From NCBI GenBank assembly GCA_002746565.1, contig PDPI01000027.1, forward strand, positions 1-64,000: a stretch of DNA of 64,000 bases, in the 5' to 3' direction. The stretch comes from Pseudomonadota bacterium. GTDB lineage: Bacteria; Campylobacterota; Campylobacteria; Campylobacterales; Campylobacteraceae. The notes beneath the pieces were generated by a model that was not told the DNA's origin, did no database searches, and worked only from the letters and a program-made list of their open reading frames with translations. The position numbers were made by a program, and so were the translations under genes. Shown here piece by piece: positions 26,584-33,911 of the stretch (the first letter of the stretch is position 1; each line of letters opens with the position of its first letter).

Positions 26584-28329
26584 ATGAATAAGACAATGAT
26601 TTTCAGCCTTTTGATGGCAGCAATATTTACAACAGCTTGCTCAATATCACATAAAAACAACAAATTAAGCGGTAGATATGCCGATAGAGTTTTAAAAAAC
26701 GGCTCTATTTACACGGTCGATGAAAAAAATCCCAAGGCACAAGCAGTTGCCATTAAAGATGGTAAAATCATTTATGTTGGAAACGATGAAGGTGTAGAAA
26801 AATTCATTGGCTATAATACCGATGTTGAAGATTTGAATGGAAAATTTGTTTTACCAGGATTTATTGATACCCATGCCCACTTTATTAGCGGTGCGTTGGC
26901 ATCAAAATCGGTAACTTTAAAATTAGACGACTCAGTAGAGCAGTGGAAAAAAGATATTAAAGAATTTGCCAAAGCCAACCCTGACCAAAAGGGAATTTTT
27001 GGCATAGGTATTTATGCGTTACGATTTGGTAAAAATGGTCCTACTAAAGAAGAATTGGACGAGCTTGTTCCTAAGCGTCCTGCAGTGATTATGGACGAGG
27101 GTGGACATTCGGCCTGGTTTAACTCAAAAGCCCTAGAAATGGCAGGTATTACCAAGGATACCCCTGATCCAGTACCTGGTGTGCATATGTATCAACGTAA
27201 ATCTAATGGCGAGCCGTCGGGTTGGAATAAAGAGGCAATGACCATTTTCCCATTAATCAAAAAATTAAACCTAGTATCGCCCGAGATGATGGTAAGCGGA
27301 GCTGAAGAAATTTTTGAGTTATTGCCTGCTCTTGGTTTGACCTCTTATTATGATGCTGGCATGATGCAAATGGAAGATTTAATGTACCCAGTCCTTGCGT
27401 CATTGGAGAAAAAAGGCAAATTACCTGTTAAGGTGGTAGGTTCATATATGGTGCAATCGCCATCACAAGTGCCTATTGCCATTGATAAAATCAAAGAATA
27501 TAACAAAAAATATGGATCTAAATTGATCAGACCCAATACCATAAAAATCCACAATGATGGTACATTAGAGGCAAAAACTGCCGCTTTGCATGAAGATTAT
27601 AGCAATGAAAAAGGGCATAAAGGGGGCATCTTGTTAGAAGGTAAGGTATTGCAAAACTTTGTTGCTGATATTGCTAAAAACAATGTTAGCGCTCATATTC
27701 ATGCCATTGGCGATAAGACCATTACCGAAGGTTTAGATGCAGTGGAATTTGCAAGAAAAGAAGTTCCAAATAGCAAAAGTCGCTTTTCAATTGCCCACGT
27801 TGTGTTAATTAAAGATAAAGATGTCCCTCGTTTTGGTCAGTTGGATGTTGTCGCACAAACTACTCCTGCATGGATAACGAGCGAAGATATTAACAATAAA
27901 GACATTGGAGTGGAGCGTTCAAAAAGACGCTATCGCATAAGATCTATTGAAGATGGTGGAGCAAAGGTTACTTTGGGTAGCGATTTCCCTGTTGGTGGCG
28001 AATTTGGCTTATATCCATTTTATAATATTGAAGTGGGTATGACACGCAAAGGTTTTGATAAAGACAGCAAAGTTTTACCATACGAAAAAGAAAAAATGTC
28101 CCTTGAAAGCATGATTAAAGGCTATACCATTAATGCTGCTTATCAGCTGGGTATGGAAGATGAAATTGGCTCAATTAGCGTTGGTAAAGATGCTGATATG
28201 ATTGTTTTAAATGAAAACTTATTTAAAATAAAAACAAGTGATATTCACGATGTGAAAGTTAAAGAAACCATTATGAATGGTAAAACGACCTATACAAGAA
28301 AGTGGTATTATTGGTTGTTTGGGTATTAG
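26584..28329 (+). CDS. Lipoprotein amidohydrolase, YtcJ-like (amidohydrolase 3) family
   Basis: A 581-residue protein. MNKTMIFSLLMAAIFTTACS is a lipoprotein signal with lipobox TTAC. The enzyme body begins ADRVLKNGSIYTVDEKNPKA and has metal-binding motifs PGFIDTHAHF, the later His in SAHIHAIGDKT and SRFSIAHV, and Asp in VTLGSDFPV, the ordered ligands of metal-dependent amidohydrolases. YtcJ-like proteins hydrolyse unknown N-acyl or amide substrates; here it would sit at the envelope. Ile is mostly ATT and many Arg codons are CGT/CGC, whereas the neighbours prefer ATA and AGA/AGG, suggesting transfer. Start chosen at ATG 26584 behind AAGGAA; a C8 tract lies upstream. Substrate unknown. Confidence 0.87.
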   Translation: MNKTMIFSLLMAAIFTTACSISHKNNKLSGRYADRVLKNGSIYTVDEKNPKAQAVAIKDGKIIYVGNDEGVEKFIGYNTDVEDLNGKFVLPGFIDTHAHFISGALASKSVTLKLDDSVEQWKKDIKEFAKANPDQKGIFGIGIYALRFGKNGPTKEELDELVPKRPAVIMDEGGHSAWFNSKALEMAGITKDTPDPVPGVHMYQRKSNGEPSGWNKEAMTIFPLIKKLNLVSPEMMVSGAEEIFELLPALGLTSYYDAGMMQMEDLMYPVLASLEKKGKLPVKVVGSYMVQSPSQVPIAIDKIKEYNKKYGSKLIRPNTIKIHNDGTLEAKTAALHEDYSNEKGHKGGILLEGKVLQNFVADIAKNNVSAHIHAIGDKTITEGLDAVEFARKEVPNSKSRFSIAHVVLIKDKDVPRFGQLDVVAQTTPAWITSEDINNKDIGVERSKRRYRIRSIEDGGAKVTLGSDFPVGGEFGLYPFYNIEVGMTRKGFDKDSKVLPYEKEKMSLESMIKGYTINAAYQLGMEDEIGSISVGKDADMIVLNENLFKIKTSDIHDVKVKETIMNGKTTYTRKWYYWLFGY

Positions 28330-28471
28330 CAAATAGCTTTTACTAAAGATAATGGTTTGGTGCAGATAAGATCTATGGCAGAATTTTGGGGCAGGATATT
28401 TTTGGCAATTGTAATGTATTAGATCAGAAATAAATCCAAAATTTTGATTTAATAAACTAAAAAGGCTTGGC

Positions 28472-28978
28472 ATGAAGCGTATTAATATCTCATATCACAA
28501 GAGTGAAATCGGAGAGTTTATCATAGGCACTTATGATGAACAGCTTTGTATTATGGATTTTCGTTATAGAAAAACAAGAGCAAAACTAAACGAGAAAATC
28601 AAAAAAAGTTTAGAGGCTGAATTTATTGAATGCGAAGATGAACTAATACAAAAAGCTAAAAAGCAACTTGATGAATATTTGCTAGGCAAACGAAAAGAGT
28701 TTAGTCTGCCACTTTTGCTAGTTGGAAGCGAGTTTCAAAAGCAAGTTTGGAATGCCCTCTTGGATGTGCATTATGGACAAACAGCCTCATACAAAGAATT
28801 AGCAAAGAATATAGAAAAACCCGAAGCTGTAAGAGCTGTAGCAAATGCAAATGGAGCAAATTCATTAGCCATTATAGTCCCATGCCACAGGATAATAGCA
28901 AGTGATGGGGAATTAGGTGGCTATAGTGGAGGAGTTAGTGTTAAGAAAAAACTGCTTAAACTTGAACTTGGAGGGTAG
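28472..28978 (+). CDS. ogt: Methylated-DNA--protein-cysteine S-methyltransferase
   Basis: A 168-residue suicide DNA repair protein that removes alkyl groups from O6-alkylguanine. The active-site motif is IVPCHRII with acceptor Cys at about residue 138, preceded by VRAVANANGANSLA, and the helix-turn-helix region is GSEFQKQVWNALLDVHYGQT followed by SYKELA. The C-terminal GGYSGGVSVKKKLLKLE completes the fold. Length is normal. The N domain (YHKSEIGEFIIGTYDEQLCI) is the short Ogt type without Ada domains. It is followed by a broken gene for another alkylation-repair enzyme, tag. Confidence 0.93.
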   Translation: MKRINISYHKSEIGEFIIGTYDEQLCIMDFRYRKTRAKLNEKIKKSLEAEFIECEDELIQKAKKQLDEYLLGKRKEFSLPLLLVGSEFQKQVWNALLDVHYGQTASYKELAKNIEKPEAVRAVANANGANSLAIIVPCHRIIASDGELGGYSGGVSVKKKLLKLELGG

Positions 28979-28979
28979 A

Positions 28980-29206
28980 ATGCTTTTTGAAATGCTAGTC
29001 TTAGAGAGATCTCAAGCTAGGCTTCTTGGGAGATCATCTTAAATAAACGAGAAAACTATAAAAAGGCATTTGATGATTTTGATGTGAGGAAAGTAGCAAA
29101 TTATGATGATAAGAGAGCATCTAAACTTTTAGCGGATGGAGGCATGGTTAAAAAATAGTCTAAAAATAAATTTTGCGATAAAAATGCAAGAGTACTTTTA
29201 CAAATT
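28980..29206 (+). pseudogene. tag: Broken 3-methyladenine DNA glycosylase I gene (tag)
   Basis: Starting one base after the ogt stop, ATG gives MLFEMLVLERSQARLLGRSS and stops. A shifted frame then gives EIILNKRENYKKAFDDFDVR, KVANYDDKRASKLLADGGMV and KK stop. A third frame gives LKINFAIK and then NARVLLQI up to 29204. In Tag proteins these blocks follow each other (LFE.L.LE..QAGLSW..IL.KRE.YR.AF..FD...VA..., then I.NRLKI..A..NA...L.I). The N terminus with its zinc Cys and the whole C terminus are missing, and the fragment stops exactly at a GCACTGACTA hairpin repeat. It is therefore inactive; repeat insertion may have truncated it. Confidence 0.75.
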
Positions 29207-29238
29207 AGCACTGACTAAATAGGGATCTAGTCAGTGCT
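29207..29238. repeat. GCACTGACTA hairpin repeat interrupting tag
   Basis: AGCACTGACTA and TAGTCAGTGCT form a perfect 11-bp palindrome with a 10-base loop (AATAGGGATC). It follows the last recognisable Tag residues directly. The same word is found after metX, around 30215-30319 and after rmuC. Confidence 0.75.
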
Positions 29239-29475
29239 GAAAATGAATTATGCAAAACATATAGCCAAGTAAAATAAGCACTTTTACAAAATGCCTTTTA
29301 TTTTTTATGTTATCTCATCAGCGCCTACAAATTTAAAAAGAGTTTGGGCCTATTTACAAAATACATATACACCGACAGCTTACTAAAACTAAAAACTTTG
29401 GATATTTAACATATCCAAAGCAAGTAAAAATTAAGTTAAGTGGCGCATTGGTGCTTAGGAGAAAACTAGCCTTGA
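29239..29475. other. Gene-free interval with repeat remnants
   Basis: Besides the repeat core at 29258-29300 no gene is visible. CCAAAG/CTTTGG-type complementarity (29397-29421) near the end of the leftward lipoprotein gene could help end its transcript, but no good terminator is present. Confidence 0.35.
29258..29300 (+). repeat. Dispersed repeat, AAGTAAAATAAGC / hairpin part
   Basis: CCAAGTAAAATAAGC followed by the hairpin GCACTTTTACAAAATGC and CTTTTATTT resembles the AGTAAAGTAAGC-GCATTTTTACAAAATGC core seen at 33723 and 35560. The heptamer arm is not preserved on the left. Confidence 0.5.
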
Positions 29476-30138
29476 CTAGTCTGCATTCCTAACGCAACGA
29501 ACATATTCCGCATTATCTTGCTCTGAGTACACACTATCCCCAGTGAAAAAATCCACAACTAAAGCAGTTGATTCTTTGGGTTCGTAAATACTAGCAGACC
29601 AGTACGATGGGTCCGCGTACGATGCGTCTTGGGAATTTATGTCTATGTCTGGAAAGATTTTTTGAGGAATAGTTGGTCTTTGGAAATTGCCTACGCAACC
29701 ATGTATATCGCCATCATCGTCTCTCCCCTTATCTTTTCCACTAGAACAATAAGTTAAGGTTTCAAGCTCTGTTATATGAGGCACTCTCCAGTTATTTTTG
29801 CCAGCATATTCTCCACAAACATTACCTATTTCATTCCAATAGTACAATTCTGGTTTCCCTGTGCAACCTGAGCCATTCCAAGTTGTACCTACAGTGCATC
29901 TCATCCAGTACAAACCAGTGCGTTTATCCAAAACTGTTCCATCTCCTTGTGGGATAAAATCCTTTAATCTAGCAGGGTTTGAACGCATATCTGCTACTTT
30001 TTCCATTTTTTCTATATATGCTTTTGTTGGTTGTTTGAACTGCTCTATCGCCTTGGCATTGCTATTTGGTTGGGTATTATTGCCACTGCAACCAAGCATG
30101 GACAAACATGCAAGCAATAAAAATACATTTTTCTTCAT
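29476..30138 (-). CDS. Lipoprotein with Lcl/DUF1566 domain
   Basis: A 220-residue protein with a lipoprotein signal (MKKNVFLLLACLSMLGC, lipobox MLGC). The body has the Lcl/DUF1566 signature: TVLDKRTGLYWMRCTVG, WRVPHITELETLTYC, the acidic loop DDDGDIHGC, YWSASIY, VVDFFTGDS and the closing YVRCVRNAD. This domain has a C-type-lectin-like, formylglycine-fold-related look and occurs in surface adhesins and lipoproteins. Several Cys may form disulfides. It should be anchored to the outer membrane or exposed at the surface. It stands alone between repeats, typical for variable surface genes. No specific ligand can be named. Confidence 0.85.
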   Translation of the reverse strand: MKKNVFLLLACLSMLGCSGNNTQPNSNAKAIEQFKQPTKAYIEKMEKVADMRSNPARLKDFIPQGDGTVLDKRTGLYWMRCTVGTTWNGSGCTGKPELYYWNEIGNVCGEYAGKNNWRVPHITELETLTYCSSGKDKGRDDDGDIHGCVGNFQRPTIPQKIFPDIDINSQDASYADPSYWSASIYEPKESTALVVDFFTGDSVYSEQDNAEYVRCVRNAD

Positions 30139-30214
30139 TTTTTTACCTTTATATTTTAGATCTGGTGAACCATTCTACAAAAAACAAACTAAATTTTTTA
30201 TAAATTATAAAAAC

Positions 30215-30319
30215 TGGCACTGACGGAACAATATGAAAGTAAATGGCATTTTGGAAAAATGCTTACTTCACTAGTTGTCCGTTTTCAGCACTGACTAAAT
30301 ACCTATTTGGTAAGTGCCA
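30215..30319. repeat. Complete 105-bp dispersed repeat with TGGCACT ends
   Basis: The element starts TGGCACTGAC and ends AAGTGCCA, so its outer 7 bases are exact inverted copies. Inside, read on the minus strand, are GAAAACGGACAACTAGTGAA, GTAAGC and the hairpin GCATTTTTCCAAAATGCC; GCACTGACTAAATA is also present near the right end. It joins the heptamer-arm family and the GCACTGAC family in one unit. It lies just upstream of the OmpA-like gene. Confidence 0.7.
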
Positions 30320-30393
30320 TATTTCAAAATATTTTACAAATTTAGGTAAATTTTGCTATAATGGTTTTTGATTTATTTTACAAAGGAGGTTTT

Positions 30394-31248
30394 ATGTTTA
30401 AAACTAAAAAGGGACTGCTTATTTTATGTCTTTTGTTGTTTTTATTGCTTATGATGCTTTGTATTTGTTCTAAAGTAGAGGGCATCTACAATGAGATTAT
30501 GCCCCAATCTTCCCATGTTTTGATAACAAAGAAAGATTCAAAGGTACTCATAAATGGAACATTTAGCAAGGATGAGTTAGCTAGTCAAACCATCGATAGG
30601 TTTAAAATGTTCAATGGCAAGGTAGAAAGGGGTGATGTTGATATCAATGAAAATATCAGCCAAAATGATAAATGGCATGATGTTATGCAAAACATAGTTT
30701 ATTATTTTTCAAACAATCTCGAAGAGGGTGAGTTGTCTTTTATCAACAACAAACTAGATCTAAAAGGTTCAACCCTAAGCCAAACATCCAAGGATGACAT
30801 TTTGGCGATCTTGGAAAAGCTAAAGGCCCAAGGAGTGGATGTATCTTCGGATTTTGAGTTATTAGAGCCTAAAACTGATAAACAAAAAATTAAAAAAGAT
30901 CTTTATGAATTATTGCATTCAAAGACTATTGAGTTTAAAACGGGAGAAGCTATCGTAAAAGAGGAAAGTTATCCACTTTTAGATGCCATAAGTGATAAGT
31001 TGAGCACTTTTCCAGAAGTTGGTGTCGTCATTGAGGGTCATACCGATGATGTTGGGGAGGATGAGCTTAACCAAAAACTAAGTGAAGATAGGGCAATGTC
31101 GATAAAAGAATATTTTATCCAAAAAGGTATAGATGGTGCTAGACTATCTACTTTGGGATTTGGCGAGTATCGTCCAGCATTTCCAAATAGCTCGGCTGAA
31201 AATAGACAAAGAAATAGACGAGTTGAATTTAAAGTAAAAGGAGAATAA
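30394..31248 (+). CDS. OmpA-family protein with N-terminal membrane anchor
   Basis: A 284-residue protein. Residues 5-28 are a strongly hydrophobic segment (KKGLLILCLLLFLLLMMLCI), probably an uncleaved inner-membrane anchor. The middle (about 50-180) resembles a BON-like or other small periplasmic domain and is not assigned. The C-terminal third is an OmpA/MotB domain: VVIEGHTDDVGEDELNQKLS, DRAMSIKEYFIQKGI, STLGFGEYRPAFPN and ENRQRNRRVEF, the peptidoglycan-binding loop residues. ATG 30394 with AAAGGAGG 6 bases upstream is far better than the ATG at 30361. It probably links inner membrane to cell wall. Followed after 4 bases by a helix-hairpin-helix membrane protein. Confidence 0.87.
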   Translation: MFKTKKGLLILCLLLFLLLMMLCICSKVEGIYNEIMPQSSHVLITKKDSKVLINGTFSKDELASQTIDRFKMFNGKVERGDVDINENISQNDKWHDVMQNIVYYFSNNLEEGELSFINNKLDLKGSTLSQTSKDDILAILEKLKAQGVDVSSDFELLEPKTDKQKIKKDLYELLHSKTIEFKTGEAIVKEESYPLLDAISDKLSTFPEVGVVIEGHTDDVGEDELNQKLSEDRAMSIKEYFIQKGIDGARLSTLGFGEYRPAFPNSSAENRQRNRRVEFKVKGE

Positions 31249-31252
31249 ACTT

Positions 31253-31705
31253 ATGTTAGCAGTAGCGATTAAAATGATTTTGTGTTTGATTATAGCCTTA
31301 TTGATAGGTATTGTGATTGGGTATTTGCTTTGTAGGATGTGTCGAAAATGTGACGATAAAAAAGAATGTCATGACAAAAAAGATTCAGATTGTTGCGATG
31401 GGAATGCCCATGGTGTTTTAAGCGAGAGCATAAAAGAAGAAAAGCCAGTTGCGGTTGATAGAAGCGAGGTTGTTCCAGATGATCTAAAAAATATCAAAGG
31501 CGTGGGACCAAAAATAGAAGAAGCCCTAAACGATCTAGGTGTTTATACCTTTGAGCAAATAGCATCTTGGAATAGGGAAAATGTTGCCTGGGTTGATGAG
31601 CATCTAGTTTTCAAAGGTAGAATCGACAGGGAAGAATGGATAGAGCAAGCCAAGATTCTAGCCCAAGGAAAAGAGACAGAGTTTAGCAAAAGATTTAAAT
31701 CTTAA
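31253..31705 (+). CDS. Membrane-anchored Cys-rich protein with helix-hairpin-helix domain
   Basis: A 150-residue protein. A hydrophobic helix (about residues 5-26, MILCLIIALLIGIVIGYLLC) is followed by an unusual Cys/His/Asp/Lys-rich stretch (CRMCRKCDDKKECHDKKDSD, then CC), and then a helix-hairpin-helix-like domain, DDLKNIKGVGPKIEEALNDL, with GVYTFEQIASWNRENVAWVD and FKGRIDREEWIEQAKILA. The C domain is like the DUF4332/Rho-N-type HhH modules often found beside OmpA-like genes. The Cys-rich part may bind metal. Start is 4 bases after the OmpA-like gene, clearly cotranscribed. Function unknown; a cytoplasmic DNA contact is possible but unproven. Confidence 0.8.
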   Translation: MLAVAIKMILCLIIALLIGIVIGYLLCRMCRKCDDKKECHDKKDSDCCDGNAHGVLSESIKEEKPVAVDRSEVVPDDLKNIKGVGPKIEEALNDLGVYTFEQIASWNRENVAWVDEHLVFKGRIDREEWIEQAKILAQGKETEFSKRFKS

Positions 31706-31711
31706 TCCAGC

Positions 31712-31720
31712 GGGGGGGGG
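31712..31720 (+). repeat. G9 homopolymer tract between the helix-hairpin-helix gene and rmuC
   Basis: Nine consecutive G begin 7 bases after the stop codon at 31703-31705 and 60 bases before the rmuC ATG. Tracts of this length are phase-variable in Campylobacter and Helicobacter. Here the tract is outside any frame I can support, so it would act on transcription or mRNA structure of rmuC. Confidence 0.7.
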
Positions 31721-31780
31721 TTTATCGCAGTTTTCAACAACCTCAAATTGTATCTCCCATAAATTTTAAAAGGTTAAAGT

Positions 31781-33256
31781 ATGTATAATATTCAGGATTT
31801 ATATATTCTTATTATAGCTTTGGTTATAGCTTTTATATTGGGCTTGCTTTTTTATATGATCGATAGAAAAAATACTGAAAGTTCCAAGTTAAAAATTGCC
31901 CTTAAAGCCTACGAGGATACAAAAAATGAACTGGCAAAATCAAATGAGATAGTAGATGAACTAAAGCTTAATCTTAGCAATTCAAAAGAAGAAGTATCTA
32001 GCCTAAAGGCAACATTAAATGCCCAAAAACAAAGAGGTTTGGAGCTAGAAAACTTTTTTGAGAAAAGGGTTTTTGAGCTAAAAGAAGATCTTAACAAGGC
32101 ATCTAGAGATCTAAAAGCTTTAAATACAATATCGACCGAGGATAAACAACTTATCTCCCACCTAAAAACCACCCTCCATGAGCAAAAAAAATCCATGCAA
32201 AACCAGCTTGATACTATCAAGCAGAGCGAAGAAAGGCTAAAGGTTCAGTTTGAAAACCTAGCAAACAAAATCTTTAGTGACAACAGCAAAAAACTAAGTG
32301 AGCAAAACAAACAAGATCTAAGCTCCATCCTAAATCCTATGCAAACCCAAATAAGCGAGTTTAAGAAAAAAGTCGAAGATGTTTATGACAAAGAAGCAAA
32401 GGATAGGATGGCTTTGCAATATGAGCTTAAAAGCTTAAAAGAGTTAAATATTCAAATGAGCAATGAGGCAAATAAACTTACCAATGCCCTAAAAAGTGAC
32501 AATAAAAAACAAGGCTTATGGGGCGAGATGGTTTTGGAAAAAGTGCTTGAAAATTCGGGGCTAAGGCAAGGGTATGAATATAGGCGTGAAGTAACTCTAA
32601 AGGATGAAGAAAATAAATCATTCAGACCAGATGTCATAGTGGATTTGCCAGATAGTAGGCATATCATCATAGATGCAAAAACCTCTTTAAGCGCTTATAA
32701 TGAATATGCATCTTCTAAGGATGAAGAAAATAGAGAAATTCATCTAAAAAACCACATTATTTCCATCAAAAACCATATAAAAACCCTTGCAAATAAACGC
32801 TATGAAAACTTACAAAATGTAAATACTTTGGATTTTATTTTTATGTTTATACCTATAGAGGGAGCCTTACTTACGGCTTTGGAAAGTGATGTGAATTTGT
32901 ACGATGAAGCCTTTAAGCGAAAAATTATCCTAGTTAGCCCAACTACCTTACTTGTTGCCCTAAGGGCGGTTGAAAATACATGGCGATACGAAAGACAAGC
33001 CCAGAGCATAGCCGATGTTTATATAAGGGCTGAAGAGCTTTACAAGAAATTTAACAATTTTGTGGAAGATCTACAAAGGCTTGGAAAAGCCCTGCAAAAT
33101 GCAGACATAGCCTATAAAGATGCCTTTAAAAAGTTAAGCGAAGGTAGGGGAAATCTCATAAATCAAGCAACCATGCTTAAAAAAGTATCAGATCTAAAAC
33201 CCAAAAAAGAGATCGATAAAGCTTTGGTCCAAAAAGCTTTGCTAGATACCGAATAA
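31781..33256 (+). CDS. rmuC: DNA recombination protein RmuC
   Basis: A 491-residue protein. One N-terminal membrane helix (YILIIALVIAFILGLLFYMI) is followed by a long coiled coil (about 35-200, LKIALKAYEDTKNELAKSNE and on) and the RmuC domain: NKKQGLWGEMVLEKVLENSG, YEYRREVTLKDEE, RPDVIVDLPDSRHIIIDAKT, and AYNEYAS. FIFMFIPIEGALLTALESD and LVSPTTLLVALRAVENTWRY are further family blocks. RmuC has a PD-(D/E)XK-like core (D...DAK) and limits recombination at repeats. Length is normal. Preceded by a G9 tract and AAAAGG as ribosome site. Confidence 0.93.
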   Translation: MYNIQDLYILIIALVIAFILGLLFYMIDRKNTESSKLKIALKAYEDTKNELAKSNEIVDELKLNLSNSKEEVSSLKATLNAQKQRGLELENFFEKRVFELKEDLNKASRDLKALNTISTEDKQLISHLKTTLHEQKKSMQNQLDTIKQSEERLKVQFENLANKIFSDNSKKLSEQNKQDLSSILNPMQTQISEFKKKVEDVYDKEAKDRMALQYELKSLKELNIQMSNEANKLTNALKSDNKKQGLWGEMVLEKVLENSGLRQGYEYRREVTLKDEENKSFRPDVIVDLPDSRHIIIDAKTSLSAYNEYASSKDEENREIHLKNHIISIKNHIKTLANKRYENLQNVNTLDFIFMFIPIEGALLTALESDVNLYDEAFKRKIILVSPTTLLVALRAVENTWRYERQAQSIADVYIRAEELYKKFNNFVEDLQRLGKALQNADIAYKDAFKKLSEGRGNLINQATMLKKVSDLKPKKEIDKALVQKALLDTE

Positions 33257-33260
33257 ACCC

Positions 33261-33274
33261 CTATTTAGTCAGTG
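33261..33274 (-). repeat. GCACTGACTAAATAG-type motif after rmuC
   Basis: CTATTTAGTCAGTG, complement of CACTGACTAAATAG, lies 5 bases after the rmuC stop. It matches one arm of the repeats at 29207 and 30288. A solo arm without partner. Confidence 0.5.
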
Positions 33275-33303
33275 TTAGTTAATATCCTTTGCTAGGGTAA
33301 AGT

Positions 33304-33660
33304 TTATTTTATAAAAATATTTGACAAATCAGATTTGTTTTGCAAACTTTTTATCAAGGTTTTACTTGGATTTTTGTGGCATTGTTCACACTCGGCTAGT
33401 ATCTCGTGTGCCTTGACGCCAGATTGTGAAACCTTTTTCATAGAGTGGCATTCCCAGCAGTCTTGACCGCAAGATGCCTCGCCCATGTTGATATTTTCCA
33501 TGCTTTTTTCATTATGACAGCTTTTGCATGATACTAACTTTTCGTGTCCAGTGGTCATTTTTCCATTTTTATCCAAAAGTTTACTATGGCAACTAACACA
33601 ATCCCCAGAACAGGCGAAGATTAGAGTGGCAAAGAGTATGACGAGGGCAAATATTTTCAT
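33304..33660 (-). CDS. Small tetraheme c-type cytochrome
   Basis: A 118-residue exported protein. Residues 1-17 (MKIFALVILFATLIFAC) look like a signal peptide, possibly a lipoprotein one (IFAC). Four CxxCH heme sites follow: CVSCH, CKSCH, CWECH and CEQCH, with extra His in TGHEK and KAHEI as distal ligands. This spacing is like the cytochrome c3/NrfH-CymA-type small electron carriers and like Campylobacter tetraheme proteins. It needs the CcsBA synthase of this window for heme attachment. Its redox partner is not evident from neighbours. Stands alone on the minus strand. Confidence 0.87.
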   Translation of the reverse strand: MKIFALVILFATLIFACSGDCVSCHSKLLDKNGKMTTGHEKLVSCKSCHNEKSMENINMGEASCGQDCWECHSMKKVSQSGVKAHEILAECEQCHKNPSKTLIKSLQNKSDLSNIFIK

Positions 33661-33722
33661 CCTAAAAACCTATAAGTAAAATTATTCAAAATTATAACAT
33701 ATATACTTTTATATTTAGTAAA

Positions 33723-33790
33723 TGCGGATTACGGATTACGGATTACGGAAAACAGATAACTAGTAGAGTGAGCATTTTTACAAAATGCCT
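33723..33790 (+). repeat. Heptamer-armed repeat, copy with three CGGATTA units
   Basis: CGGATTA is repeated three times in tandem, then CGGAAAA, CAGATAA, CTAGTAGAGTGAGC and the hairpin GCATTTTTACAAAATGC. It is a one-armed copy: the inverse right arm of the tRNA-spacer copies is missing, replaced by the MITE-like half at 33789. Confidence 0.75.
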
Positions 33791-33875
33791 TTTTATGTTT
33801 TATCATGTTTAAAAAAAGCTAAAAGATATTTAAATGGAGTTTATAGTGTTTAGTTATTGTTTGATTTGGTATAAT
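33789..33875 (+). repeat. Half copy of the MITE-like element, upstream of xseB
   Basis: About 85 bases match the right half of the element at 11493-11578 with roughly ten differences, ending TTATAGTGTTTAGTTATTG then TTTGATTTGGTA. The last bases run into TATAAT (33870-33875), 37 bases before the xseB start, so the repeat end seems to carry the -10 box of the xseB operon. Confidence 0.65.
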
Positions 33876-33911
33876 ATACTTATGTAATTAAATCACTTAG
33901 GAGAATTTGGG

